Assembly (NCBI GenBank): GCA_965205785.1
Contig: OZ242188.1
Location: 434,001-498,000, forward strand
Length of the DNA stretch: 64,000 nt
Direction of reading: 5' to 3'
Source: BJGV01 sp965205785
GTDB taxonomy: Bacteria > Pseudomonadota > Gammaproteobacteria > Burkholderiales > Nitrosomonadaceae
Below, piece after piece: positions 33,210-41,455 of the stretch (its first letter is position 1; each line of letters opens with the position of its first letter). The notes below the pieces were generated by a model that was not told the DNA's origin, did no database searches, and was given only the letters and a program-made list of their open reading frames with translations. Made by a program: the position numbers and the translations under genes.

Positions 33210-34514
33210 TCAGTTCCCATTGCCACTTCTACTCCGATCAATATCAATTTCTGTGACCATACTGCCATGATTCCCCCATGCATTCCTGATATAAGAGACT
33301 ACTAAGGCTATCTCTTCATCACGAAAAATCTGCTGGAAAGGTGGCATCCCATATGGTCTTGGGTTCCCTGCTGTGGTCGGTGGGAATCCTCCATTCATCA
33401 CACTTAGTATTGTGTTAAGAGGTGAAACCATAGTTACACTACGGTTACCGGCTAATGGTGGGTAAATTCCAGGAACCCCTTTACCAGAAGATTGATGGCA
33501 ATCCTCACAGTGTTTCTCGTATAGCTTACCCCCTTGAGCAAGCTGACTACGTATATCTTTAGATAGGACAGGAAAACTCTCTGCAGATACGGCATCAGAA
33601 TTTTCTATTCCAATAGATTTAAGATATACAGCTATTGCGCGTACATCCTCTGGTAATAAGAACTGAAGACTTTGTCTGATTACAATTGCCATATGACCCG
33701 AAGCCACAGCACGTTTCGTTATACCAGACGTAAGAAGCTCAGTGATTTCACTGATTTTTAGCTCTCCACTACCTGCTTCTAATCTAGAGGTTAAAGACGG
33801 CGCATACCAGTTAGCACCTGTCATTTTTTTTCCAATGAATTTTTCTTTTTGACTCGCTCCAAATAAATTGCGGGAAGAATGACATGCTCTACAATGCCCA
33901 AGCCCTTGCACCAAGTAAGCTCCACGATTCCATTCCTTACTTTTAGAATGATCTGGTTCATATATTCCTTCTTTAAAATACAGTTCTCTCCAAACATACA
34001 AAAGTGGATTCAAGTTATATGGAAAGAAAACTTTACTAGAAGGATTTGCTTTTGAAACTGGATCCAAGGACATAAGATAATCAAAAATTGCATCTGCATC
34101 TTTCCTCGTTACTTTTGTATATTCGGTATAAGGAAAAGAGGGGTACAGCATCCTACCATTACGAGACTCCCCTAGATGAAGAGCCCTCCAAAAATCTTCT
34201 CTACTCCAAAGTCCAATTCCTGTTTTCTTATCCGGCGTTATATTAGGAGTAATAAAAATTCCAAATGAAGTATACATCTCCCTCCCACCAGCGAAATCAG
34301 CTCCGCCCTTAGCTGTATGACACCCCATACAGTTTCCAACTCGGGAAAGATAGGCACCAAGCAAATTACTTTGATTAGAAACCAGAAAATTAAGTTGTGT
34401 AGAATCTGCATGAACAGATCCAGATAGTGCAGCAAACAAAGCTATTACGGCACAACACGCTAATACTATGCATTTTTGTATATAGATTCTGAATCTATAA
34501 ATTAAATGTTTCAT
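33210..34514 (-). CDS. Tri-heme cytochrome c (AdhB-like)
   Basis: 434 residues with signal and three CxxCH sites: CMGCH (62-66), CRACH (208-212) and CEDCH (336-340). The spacing is that of the membrane-associated cytochrome subunit of alcohol/aldehyde dehydrogenases, which passes electrons to quinone or oxidase. No dehydrogenase gene adjoins, so the donor is unknown. Its ATG overlaps the TGA of the preceding diheme gene by 4 bp, giving a coupled pair. Confidence 0.92.
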   Translation of the reverse strand: MKHLIYRFRIYIQKCIVLACCAVIALFAALSGSVHADSTQLNFLVSNQSNLLGAYLSRVGNCMGCHTAKGGADFAGGREMYTSFGIFITPNITPDKKTGIGLWSREDFWRALHLGESRNGRMLYPSFPYTEYTKVTRKDADAIFDYLMSLDPVSKANPSSKVFFPYNLNPLLYVWRELYFKEGIYEPDHSKSKEWNRGAYLVQGLGHCRACHSSRNLFGASQKEKFIGKKMTGANWYAPSLTSRLEAGSGELKISEITELLTSGITKRAVASGHMAIVIRQSLQFLLPEDVRAIAVYLKSIGIENSDAVSAESFPVLSKDIRSQLAQGGKLYEKHCEDCHQSSGKGVPGIYPPLAGNRSVTMVSPLNTILSVMNGGFPPTTAGNPRPYGMPPFQQIFRDEEIALVVSYIRNAWGNHGSMVTEIDIDRSRSGNGN

Positions 34515-35230
34515 TTTGAGTATAAATTTTCTGTCTCAATACCACTGCAACGATGATCAAGTTCAGGTGAAAGTGTCCCAACCGGACTTGGTCTACCAGA
34601 AACAGGCTGAATAGCAAGCCATTTTGCAATAGCATTAGTTTCTTCATCAGTTAGCTGTTGAGCAATCTCAGACATACAATTGGAATTTTGACCTCGCATT
34701 ACTCCTCCATTACGCCAACTTCCAAACTGAGCAGAAATATAAGTATGTGACAAACCAAGTAAACCAGGGATAAATGGTTTTGTTCCCATTAATGCCTCTC
34801 CATGGCAAGCTTTACATGCTGGAATATCTCTCTTCGGGTCCCCTAAACGAACAAGCTCAACAGCAAGATTAGTTTCTTTCGGATGCATACTGATCTGTTC
34901 AGGTGGTGGATATGGTAACTGCAAAGAAGAGAAATAATGTGCTATTTCCAGCATGTACTTGTCTGACATATTCTCTAGAAGAATAGCCATAGGCTGATAA
35001 AAACGTCGGCCATCTCTAAAATTCCTCAACTGATTAAAAAGATACCCTGCAGGTTTTCCCGCTATTCTAGGATAGTATGCGTCGCGACCTACTCTGTCTT
35101 TATTATCATGACAAATAGTACACGCCTTAACTCGTTCTTCCATTGTATTAGGTACTGTACCTGATAAGCCTCTGGAAGCACTTGTCAGGCTTGAAATAAA
35201 AAGTAGAACTGTTAAGAAAAAAAATCTCAT
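34511..35230 (-). CDS. Di-heme cytochrome c (c4-like)
   Basis: 239 residues, signal FFFLTVLLFISSLTSAS. Two CxxCH sites, CTICH (37-41) and CKACH (139-143), in two similar halves; YYPRIAGKPAGYLFNQLRNF and PGLLGLSHTYISAQFGSWR are the matching c4 segments in each. Periplasmic electron carrier, first gene of the pair with the tri-heme cytochrome. Confidence 0.92.
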   Translation of the reverse strand: MRFFFLTVLLFISSLTSASRGLSGTVPNTMEERVKACTICHDNKDRVGRDAYYPRIAGKPAGYLFNQLRNFRDGRRFYQPMAILLENMSDKYMLEIAHYFSSLQLPYPPPEQISMHPKETNLAVELVRLGDPKRDIPACKACHGEALMGTKPFIPGLLGLSHTYISAQFGSWRNGGVMRGQNSNCMSEIAQQLTDEETNAIAKWLAIQPVSGRPSPVGTLSPELDHRCSGIETENLYSK

Positions 35231-35565
35231 TCTGATATTCAGTTAGTATAATTACTGGAAGAACTGCGTGACTGAGCCCAAAAAAAATATTCTAGCTTGA
35301 TAATTTATCATGCGAGGGCACATTGCGCGACATAGTATTTAATCTTACCTATATGTAATAATTCAAGAATTAGATAAGCACTAAAAATACTACCTAGTAG
35401 TACTGTAATAATAGAGTTGATTCGAATGAACTAGACCAAAACTTTCTACCGAACGTAAATATTAGTTTTGGGTAAAGAGATGGCGCTAAAAACTGAATTT
35501 AACCTGGCCGATATGACTTTAGTTGTTTAATTTTCCCAAACTTCTTCCTATGAATATATATCCTA
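35231..35565. other. Intergenic stretch, no gene seen
   Basis: Separates the cytochrome pair from the Sel1 gene and would hold the cytochrome promoter. I see no conserved element. Confidence 0.5.
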
Positions 35566-35925
35566 TTATTCAGCAGCAAGTCGGTACCACTTAGCTGCCT
35601 CCTGATAGTTCTGATTTACACCCATACCATAGTAATAAGATGAAGCAAGGTTATACTGAGAATATGTATCCCCTTGCTCTGCAGCTAGACGATGCCATTT
35701 GGCTGCCTCCTCATAGTTCTGAGTTACACCTTCTCCTCTGAGGTACATCCGCCCAAGTAAGCCTTGTGCTGCCGCATTCCCATTTTTAGCTATTGGACGT
35801 AGTAATTCTAGTGCCTGTGAATAATCGCTTTTCTTATATGCACCTATACCATCTTCAAGGTTACCAGCTGTAGCGATACTATTGCTCATAACAGCCAGCA
35901 CTACTAAGAATATGTATTTATACAT
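35566..35925 (-). CDS. Short Sel1-repeat protein, probably truncated
   Basis: 119 residues from ATG 35925, which has GGGAGG upstream. Signal YIFLVVLAVMSNSIATA, one diverged half and two Sel1 repeats (AAQGLLGRMYLRGEGVTQNY; YSQYNLASSYYYGMGVNQNY). It stops at WYRLAAE, in the middle of the repeat period where Gln-Gly normally follows, suggesting loss of a longer C-terminus. Confidence 0.75.
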   Translation of the reverse strand: MYKYIFLVVLAVMSNSIATAGNLEDGIGAYKKSDYSQALELLRPIAKNGNAAAQGLLGRMYLRGEGVTQNYEEAAKWHRLAAEQGDTYSQYNLASSYYYGMGVNQNYQEAAKWYRLAAE

Positions 35926-36153
35926 TTCAAACCCTCCCTTCAACTATTCTGTAAACCAGACATATCTGAAATATTACTTAAATCTACAAATAAATTCAGT
36001 AATAAAAATCACATAAGAAATATTTGTAGTTTAGTTACAGAAAATGAGTAGTACAGAACTGAAGCAATACAATTGGTACTTTATACTCGAAAATAAACCT
36101 GCAATTTCATCCACAATTTCAAAAAATCGTCTTGTTAATTAGAGCCCCAATAC

Positions 36154-37137
36154 TTAAGGTAAAACATGCCAACGTGTAGACATACCTGCCATTATATGAT
36201 CGTTAACATGACAATGTAAAAGCCAGCTTCCTGGTGAACGGGGAATCATGTCTACTGAAACCATACTGGCGGGAAGTACTTCGATTACATCAGTCCGACG
36301 CCCATGGTTAAGTACCGTTTGCCCATGCCAATGAATAGTATGATTATCTTGTTCGTTACCCAAAGCAGCAAGATGCCATCTTACGCGCTTCCCTATACTA
36401 GTTTCATATCCACTAAGATTTCCAAAGATACGACCATTAATTACATGCTTTAACCCACTTTCCTTATCATCCTCTTCATTAAAAATCATGAATAATGAGA
36501 TAAATTCATGATCTACATCACGTGGAAAAGGATTGGAGTGCGAGCTTTCCATACCTTTTCTAGTAATAACAATTGCACCAACAAGGCCTAGATTCATTTC
36601 TTCTTCAGCCATGACATGGGAGTGATATAGCCAGACGATTGTTGAAGGATCATTGGGCCCAGGTCCTGAAGCCTCATCCACAGCCCATGTATATGTATAA
36701 GATTCACTTGGCAGAACATTTGCTCCTTTAGTATTACTATCAGCTCCTTCATTCTCTTTACTGTAAAGTACCCCGTGAGGGTGCATGGAAAGCGGACGAT
36801 CAGTTCTATTCAAAAAATGAACAACTATGGTATCCCCCACTACACCTCGTATCAGTGGACCCAGTATCCCCATCCATTCAGCTTGTGACAAAGGGACAGA
36901 AAAACTACTGTCTGTGTAACCAATATAACGATATTTTGTGTACTTTAGAGACTCTCCCCATACACCAAGACCTGCGTCAGGATCGATCAGATTCCGTGTT
37001 GAAGGTGCATAATTCCAGGATATCTTTTCTGCAGCAATCCAATATTCTCTTACCGCTGCTTGAACCTGAAACGTGGAAAGAATGCCTATTACAAAGAAAA
37101 TTAGAATAAAAACTCTATTCCCATAGCGAGAATTCAT
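36154..37137 (-). CDS. Short multicopper oxidase
   Basis: 327 residues from ATG 37137, where a signal (VFILIFFVIGILSTFQVQA) begins; a longer start at 37215 would overlap ompA and hide the signal. All four copper motifs are present: SMHPHGVLYS, WLYHSHVM, HTIHWHGQTV and WLLHCHVNDHIMAGM (type 1 His-Cys-His-Met plus type 2/3 His). REYWIAAEKISWNYAP resembles ceruloplasmin-like domains. Two cupredoxin domains instead of three. Substrate may be metal or phenolic; unknown. Downstream of ompA and fecR on the same strand. Confidence 0.88.
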   Translation of the reverse strand: MNSRYGNRVFILIFFVIGILSTFQVQAAVREYWIAAEKISWNYAPSTRNLIDPDAGLGVWGESLKYTKYRYIGYTDSSFSVPLSQAEWMGILGPLIRGVVGDTIVVHFLNRTDRPLSMHPHGVLYSKENEGADSNTKGANVLPSESYTYTWAVDEASGPGPNDPSTIVWLYHSHVMAEEEMNLGLVGAIVITRKGMESSHSNPFPRDVDHEFISLFMIFNEEDDKESGLKHVINGRIFGNLSGYETSIGKRVRWHLAALGNEQDNHTIHWHGQTVLNHGRRTDVIEVLPASMVSVDMIPRSPGSWLLHCHVNDHIMAGMSTRWHVLP

Positions 37138-37211
37138 AGCTCTCTCAAAGTTAATTAATGCCAGGCTAACCAAATTCTTATGGCATAAGAATGAATCAGA
37201 AAATGACAGAA

Positions 37212-37829
37212 TCAACGAATCAACACTTCAACTCGCCTGTTCCTTGGTTCATATTTGTTATCAGGTGTAGGAATCAGTAAATTGCGTTCGCTATGCGACT
37301 CCAAAGTAATAGCACGGAAATTGACCCCTTTCTTCTTTAATAATGCAACTACTTTTTCAGCACGTTGACGAGATAATCTCTCATTAAGCTTCATCGTGGA
37401 CACAGTATCAGTATGCCCAATAACCGAAATATCAACAGCCTGACGAGAGTTTACTTCTTCAATAATCTTAGGAATCAAAGCTTTTGATTTTTTAGTCAAA
37501 AGAACATTTTTTCTGAAGTATAGAAGATAACTAACAGGTAACCTGGGCTGAGCTGCAATAGCAGCACTAAAATCTTTGTCTAATTTGTCTTTGCTAACTG
37601 GAGCTGCCGGCATGGAGCCGTCCAGTGGCACCCCTTCGTTCGCTTTACTAAGAACTTGCTCACCCTTTTGACCTGTAATTACTACTTCTCCGGTAGTGCC
37701 GTCCTCATTTTCAAGTAATACGACATAAGACGACGCACATCCTGAAATTATCAGATATGCCATAGTTATAACTAAAATACGGCAGCCTAATGCTTTAGTA
37801 CTTAATAAAGTTCGGTTGTTAATGCGCAT
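37212..37829 (-). CDS. OmpA-family lipoprotein
   Basis: 205 residues. Lipobox ISGC (Cys 31), a linker, and the C-terminal OmpA peptidoglycan-binding domain: LLYFRKNVLLTKKSKALIPK, SVIGHTDTVSTMKLNERLSR (Asp and Arg that contact meso-DAP) and PDNKYEPRNRRVEVLIR. Directly follows fecR by 6 bp; FecR, OmpA and a CHASE2-cyclase together are a known gene neighbourhood. Confidence 0.92.
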   Translation of the reverse strand: MRINNRTLLSTKALGCRILVITMAYLIISGCASSYVVLLENEDGTTGEVVITGQKGEQVLSKANEGVPLDGSMPAAPVSKDKLDKDFSAAIAAQPRLPVSYLLYFRKNVLLTKKSKALIPKIIEEVNSRQAVDISVIGHTDTVSTMKLNERLSRQRAEKVVALLKKKGVNFRAITLESHSERNLLIPTPDNKYEPRNRRVEVLIR

Positions 37830-37835
37830 ATGAAA

Positions 37836-38270
37836 TTATTCTACCTTAACGGCAAACTTGGTGCCACGTACACCAATCGTTCCGGTCGGAGTCTTAACCT
37901 TCACTGCCTCTGGCTTGAGTTTAGCAATAATTCCTGAGACATAATTTAAACTACCTTTTGTTATCCTACTACCAAGTTTAAGTTTATTTTTAGCTGGCAC
38001 ATAAGCATACTCATCAATAGCAAATTCAGTTTTAGGCCCTAACGAAATTACAGTCGCATCCTTTAGGGTAATGCCCATGCTACTTTTGGCATGGGTATTG
38101 AGTACACTGCTTTGGTATATGGGCGTACCAACTTTAGCTCTGATAATGTCCCCGCTAGTCGTAACAGTAGCCTCACCAGTTATATTTTTGATATATCCAA
38201 TTGGCGGCAGCTCATCTGCCCACACGCTATTCATCAATAGCATGGAACATATTAAAATTACTCTGGACAT
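37836..38270 (-). CDS. FecR-domain exported protein (duplicate of 23325-23759)
   Basis: 144 residues from ATG 38270 with GGGAGAATG-like ribosome site. Near-identical twin of the gene at 23 kb (two residue changes). Here it heads fecR-ompA, divergent from the CHASE2-cyclase 279 bp away. Both CHASE2 and FecR domains act in the periplasm, so the protein may be a sensor component; this is inference from context. Confidence 0.92.
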   Translation of the reverse strand: MSRVILICSMLLMNSVWADELPPIGYIKNITGEATVTTSGDIIRAKVGTPIYQSSVLNTHAKSSMGITLKDATVISLGPKTEFAIDEYAYVPAKNKLKLGSRITKGSLNYVSGIIAKLKPEAVKVKTPTGTIGVRGTKFAVKVE

Positions 38271-38549
38271 TACATTCTCCCGCATAAGTAAGTCAAACTG
38301 CTTTGCCTCGCTCATTATCATAGGATAGACTACCGAAAGGTAAAAGAAAACTGTCTTTTACCTGAGAACATAACAATTTTAGTGCGTATCACGACAATTT
38401 AATTTCATTTTGACCTCTCGACCTCTCTTACTATGTGACCATGCTAATAATAGCGAAATTCTCTACTATGGGTAAAATCTGAGAAATTGGAGAGTTGATA
38501 TTTGGAAAGCGGCCTATATACAGCCAGGTAACTACAACTGGCCGGACAA

Positions 38550-40736
38550 ATGACAATTATCTCACTACGACGCCTTGGCATAATTCTACCAGTAATTTCT
38601 GTTACCTTTGGCCTGATAATTCTATTAATTGACCCATTACCGATACAGACGTTACGCAACAATCTTTTTGACCAGTATCAAAGATGGTATCCACGTGATT
38701 ATACTGATGTTCCAGTACGAATTATTGATATTGATGAAACAAGCCTCATTAAGCTCGGCCAATGGCCGTGGCCACGTACTCGTATATCTGAACTTATAGA
38801 GAGACTAAATTCGGCTCACGTAGCAACTATTGGCTTTGATATTATATTTTCTGAGCCAGATCGTACTTCACCACAAGCAATGGCAGATCTATGGTCTCTC
38901 GAAGTTCCTTTGCGTAATGCACTCAAAACCCTTTCTGATCATGATGAAATACTTGCTAATAGCCTGAATAAATCTGATGCTGTTCTTGGGTTTATTGTCG
39001 AACGTGGTCCTATGGCCAGTAATCCAAACGAAGAAAAACTAGTAACTCAAGCTTCAACAGGACCATCACGTCCATTCCGTTACATTAATATAGGCCCTTC
39101 ACCTGAAAACTGGTTACACTCCTTTGACAACACTATTACAGCATTACCCGAACTTGATAAAGCTGCAAAAGGGAATGGTGCACTAAGTTTCATACCTGAT
39201 AGTGACGGAGTTGTCCGAAGAGTCCCATTGGTCCTACAAGTCTCTGGTAAACCGATACCTAGCCTGATCTCAGAAACTCTTCGCGTTGCACAGGGACAAC
39301 ATAACTATATTTTAAAATCTGAAGAGCATAACGCTGGACTATCAGAAATTAAGATTGGCCAATTTGAAATTCCAACCACAGCACAAGGGGAAATTTGGGT
39401 GCACTACTCCCGAGATGTACCCGATCGCTATATACCAGCTTGGAAAGTACTTGCCGGGGAAGTTCCAAATACTTTACTCGACGGTCATATAGTATTAATT
39501 GGCAGTTCTGCACAGGGATTAATGGATCTAAGATTCAGTCCACTAGGACGCATTTTACCTGGTGTTGAAGTTCATGCGCAGGCACTAGAACAAATATTAT
39601 CAGACCATATTCTAAAGCGACCCGGATGGGCACATACCGCTGAGATTATAATACTAATAATTGGTGGATTATTTATTGGGTTTATTGCAATACGCACCAA
39701 AGCACTTTTAGCTGCAGGTACAACTTTCATCTTTCTGGTGGTTCTGTTTCTGGGAGGCTGGCACGCTTTCCGCCATTATGAATTGCTCCTTAACACGACT
39801 ATGCCAGCACTAGTTTTCTTTTTAACTTTCGTGCTTGGAAGTCTGCTTCATCACTTTATCAGTGAAATGGAACAACGCTGGATCAAGACAGCCTTCTCAC
39901 GGTATGTCTCCCCCAACAAAGTTAACTATTTAGTTGACCATCCAGATGACATGCAATTAGGTGGAAAATTACAGGAATGCAGCTTTATTTTTACTGATCT
40001 GGCTGACTTTACTAATTTAATTGAAAGTATCAAACCAAGCAAAGCTGTAGCCTTGCTAAACACCTATTTGGATCAGATGATTGCTATTGCCTTCCGGCAT
40101 GAAGGAACCTTGGATCGTATCGTTGGTGATGCGGTAGCTATTATGTTCTCTGCTCCCATATCACAGGCAGACCACTGCTCACGAGCTCTTTCCTGTGCAC
40201 TCGAAATGGATAAATTTGCTGCTAACTACCAGAAAGAACTTGCAGCAAAAGGCATAGAATTCGGTAAAACACGAATTGGAATCCACTCTGGTGAAGTTGT
40301 TGTAGGCAACTTTGGAGGATCAACTATATTCGATTATAGAGCCTTGGGAGATCCGGTTAATACTGCGGCCCGTTTGGAGAATTTTAATAAAGTTACCGGA
40401 ACCAATATCTGTGTATCTGAGACCACATTAAATGAGTGTCCAGATGCTTGCGTACGTCCGGTTGGCCGCGTAAGACTCAAGGGAAAAAAGAAAATATTAA
40501 AGGTATACGAGCCACTTTCTACTCATCATATTGAGAAATATGCACCACTGGAAGAATATCAGGCGGCGTACGATCTAATGGCTAAAGGGGATCAAGCAGC
40601 TGTAAAAATATTTTGTGCTCTTGGTAACCGCTATCCAGATGATCCACTTGTTGCTCTACATATTAAACGGCTTAGAGAAAGTACTGAACCAGAAAATAAC
40701 ATACAAGGCGATCTCATACTTGATAATCGAAAATAA
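38550..40736 (+). CDS. CHASE2-domain adenylate/guanylate cyclase
   Basis: 728 residues. An N-terminal span, then an extracytoplasmic CHASE2 domain (~residues 50-370: VRIIDIDETSLIKLGQWPWP, RISELIERLN, IGFDIIFSEPDRTS, VVLIGSSAQG-like HIVLIGSSAQGLMDL), three membrane spans (~365-435), and a class III cyclase domain (~460-640). Metal Asp residues sit in FIFTDLADFT and RIVGDAVAIMF, and GDPVNTAARLENFNK supplies the Asn/Arg transition-state pair. It makes cAMP or cGMP in response to a periplasmic cue. Confidence 0.93.
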   Translation: MTIISLRRLGIILPVISVTFGLIILLIDPLPIQTLRNNLFDQYQRWYPRDYTDVPVRIIDIDETSLIKLGQWPWPRTRISELIERLNSAHVATIGFDIIFSEPDRTSPQAMADLWSLEVPLRNALKTLSDHDEILANSLNKSDAVLGFIVERGPMASNPNEEKLVTQASTGPSRPFRYINIGPSPENWLHSFDNTITALPELDKAAKGNGALSFIPDSDGVVRRVPLVLQVSGKPIPSLISETLRVAQGQHNYILKSEEHNAGLSEIKIGQFEIPTTAQGEIWVHYSRDVPDRYIPAWKVLAGEVPNTLLDGHIVLIGSSAQGLMDLRFSPLGRILPGVEVHAQALEQILSDHILKRPGWAHTAEIIILIIGGLFIGFIAIRTKALLAAGTTFIFLVVLFLGGWHAFRHYELLLNTTMPALVFFLTFVLGSLLHHFISEMEQRWIKTAFSRYVSPNKVNYLVDHPDDMQLGGKLQECSFIFTDLADFTNLIESIKPSKAVALLNTYLDQMIAIAFRHEGTLDRIVGDAVAIMFSAPISQADHCSRALSCALEMDKFAANYQKELAAKGIEFGKTRIGIHSGEVVVGNFGGSTIFDYRALGDPVNTAARLENFNKVTGTNICVSETTLNECPDACVRPVGRVRLKGKKKILKVYEPLSTHHIEKYAPLEEYQAAYDLMAKGDQAAVKIFCALGNRYPDDPLVALHIKRLRESTEPENNIQGDLILDNRK

Positions 40737-40789
40737 GTATTATTTTAATACTTATTTCTAATCCTAACTAAATTTCTAAATCATTATAA

Positions 40790-40912
40790 TTAAAATTCTC
40801 TTCTAGTATCTGCTATAAAAACCCATCCTAGTCTTGGCACATAATCTTTCAAAAATGAAGTATGAATAGTATATGTTTATTCAGCGAATTCTTTCCCCAG
40901 AAAAAATAGTTG
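40790..40912 (-). pseudogene. Remnant of a TonB-dependent receptor C-terminus
   Basis: Translated on the minus strand it reads FFWGKEFAE, stop, TYTIHTSFLKDYVPRLGWVF, IADTRREF, aligning with the end of the intact receptor (FFQGKNLLNEDIRIHTSYLK, then DFAPRPGRAFIAGIRGEF). It carries an internal stop and ends 12 bp from the merC stop. It is therefore a decayed second receptor copy. Confidence 0.75.
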
Positions 40913-40923
40913 GCTTGTAATGT

Positions 40924-41307
40924 TCAGGACAGGCAACAATTTGTATGTTGCTGACAAAGGCGAAAATTCCACAGATGTCCAACTGCAACAAGGCTCGCGC
41001 CAAGCACAGTTAACAATTTTTCTCCAAGCCCTCCAATGATCCCTTCACCTAACATCACTGCCATGGCGAGCAGCGACAGACCTGCGAACCCCAGAATAAG
41101 CAATTGGTATCGTTTATGCTGCTTGCATCCCAGGGTTAATGTATAAATACTGGTGGGCAGAACAGCTACTATGATCCAAGTATGAAACGCTTCGTTAGCT
41201 AGCTGTATTGCCACAATACCAGGCAGTAATGTCAATATGAGCGGCAGTGCCAAACAATGGACTGCACACATCAGTGACAAGCCTATGGCAAATTTGTCAG
41301 TTACCAC
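40924..41307 (-). CDS. MerC-domain membrane protein
   Basis: 127 residues with four membrane segments. SLMCAVHCLALPLILTLLPG carries the Cys-x-x-His-Cys of MerC-type proteins and the tail LCQQHTNCC adds further metal-type residues. MerC imports Hg2+ in mer operons, but here it follows a Zur-type regulator and receptor, so a role with zinc or another divalent metal is more likely. It lies 148 bp downstream of the receptor gene. Confidence 0.85.
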   Translation of the reverse strand: MVTDKFAIGLSLMCAVHCLALPLILTLLPGIVAIQLANEAFHTWIIVAVLPTSIYTLTLGCKQHKRYQLLILGFAGLSLLAMAVMLGEGIIGGLGEKLLTVLGASLVAVGHLWNFRLCQQHTNCCLS

Positions 41308-41455
41308 TTCTTATTCCTTTCTCATTAATCAATTTGCCATACAACCACCACAGAGAAAATTTTCTCAATCTGATTTATTTAGACTCTGTTACATTTTTAC
41401 AATATTCAGTTAATCATATGATTAAACTAAGCTCATAACTAATTCAAAAAATTTG

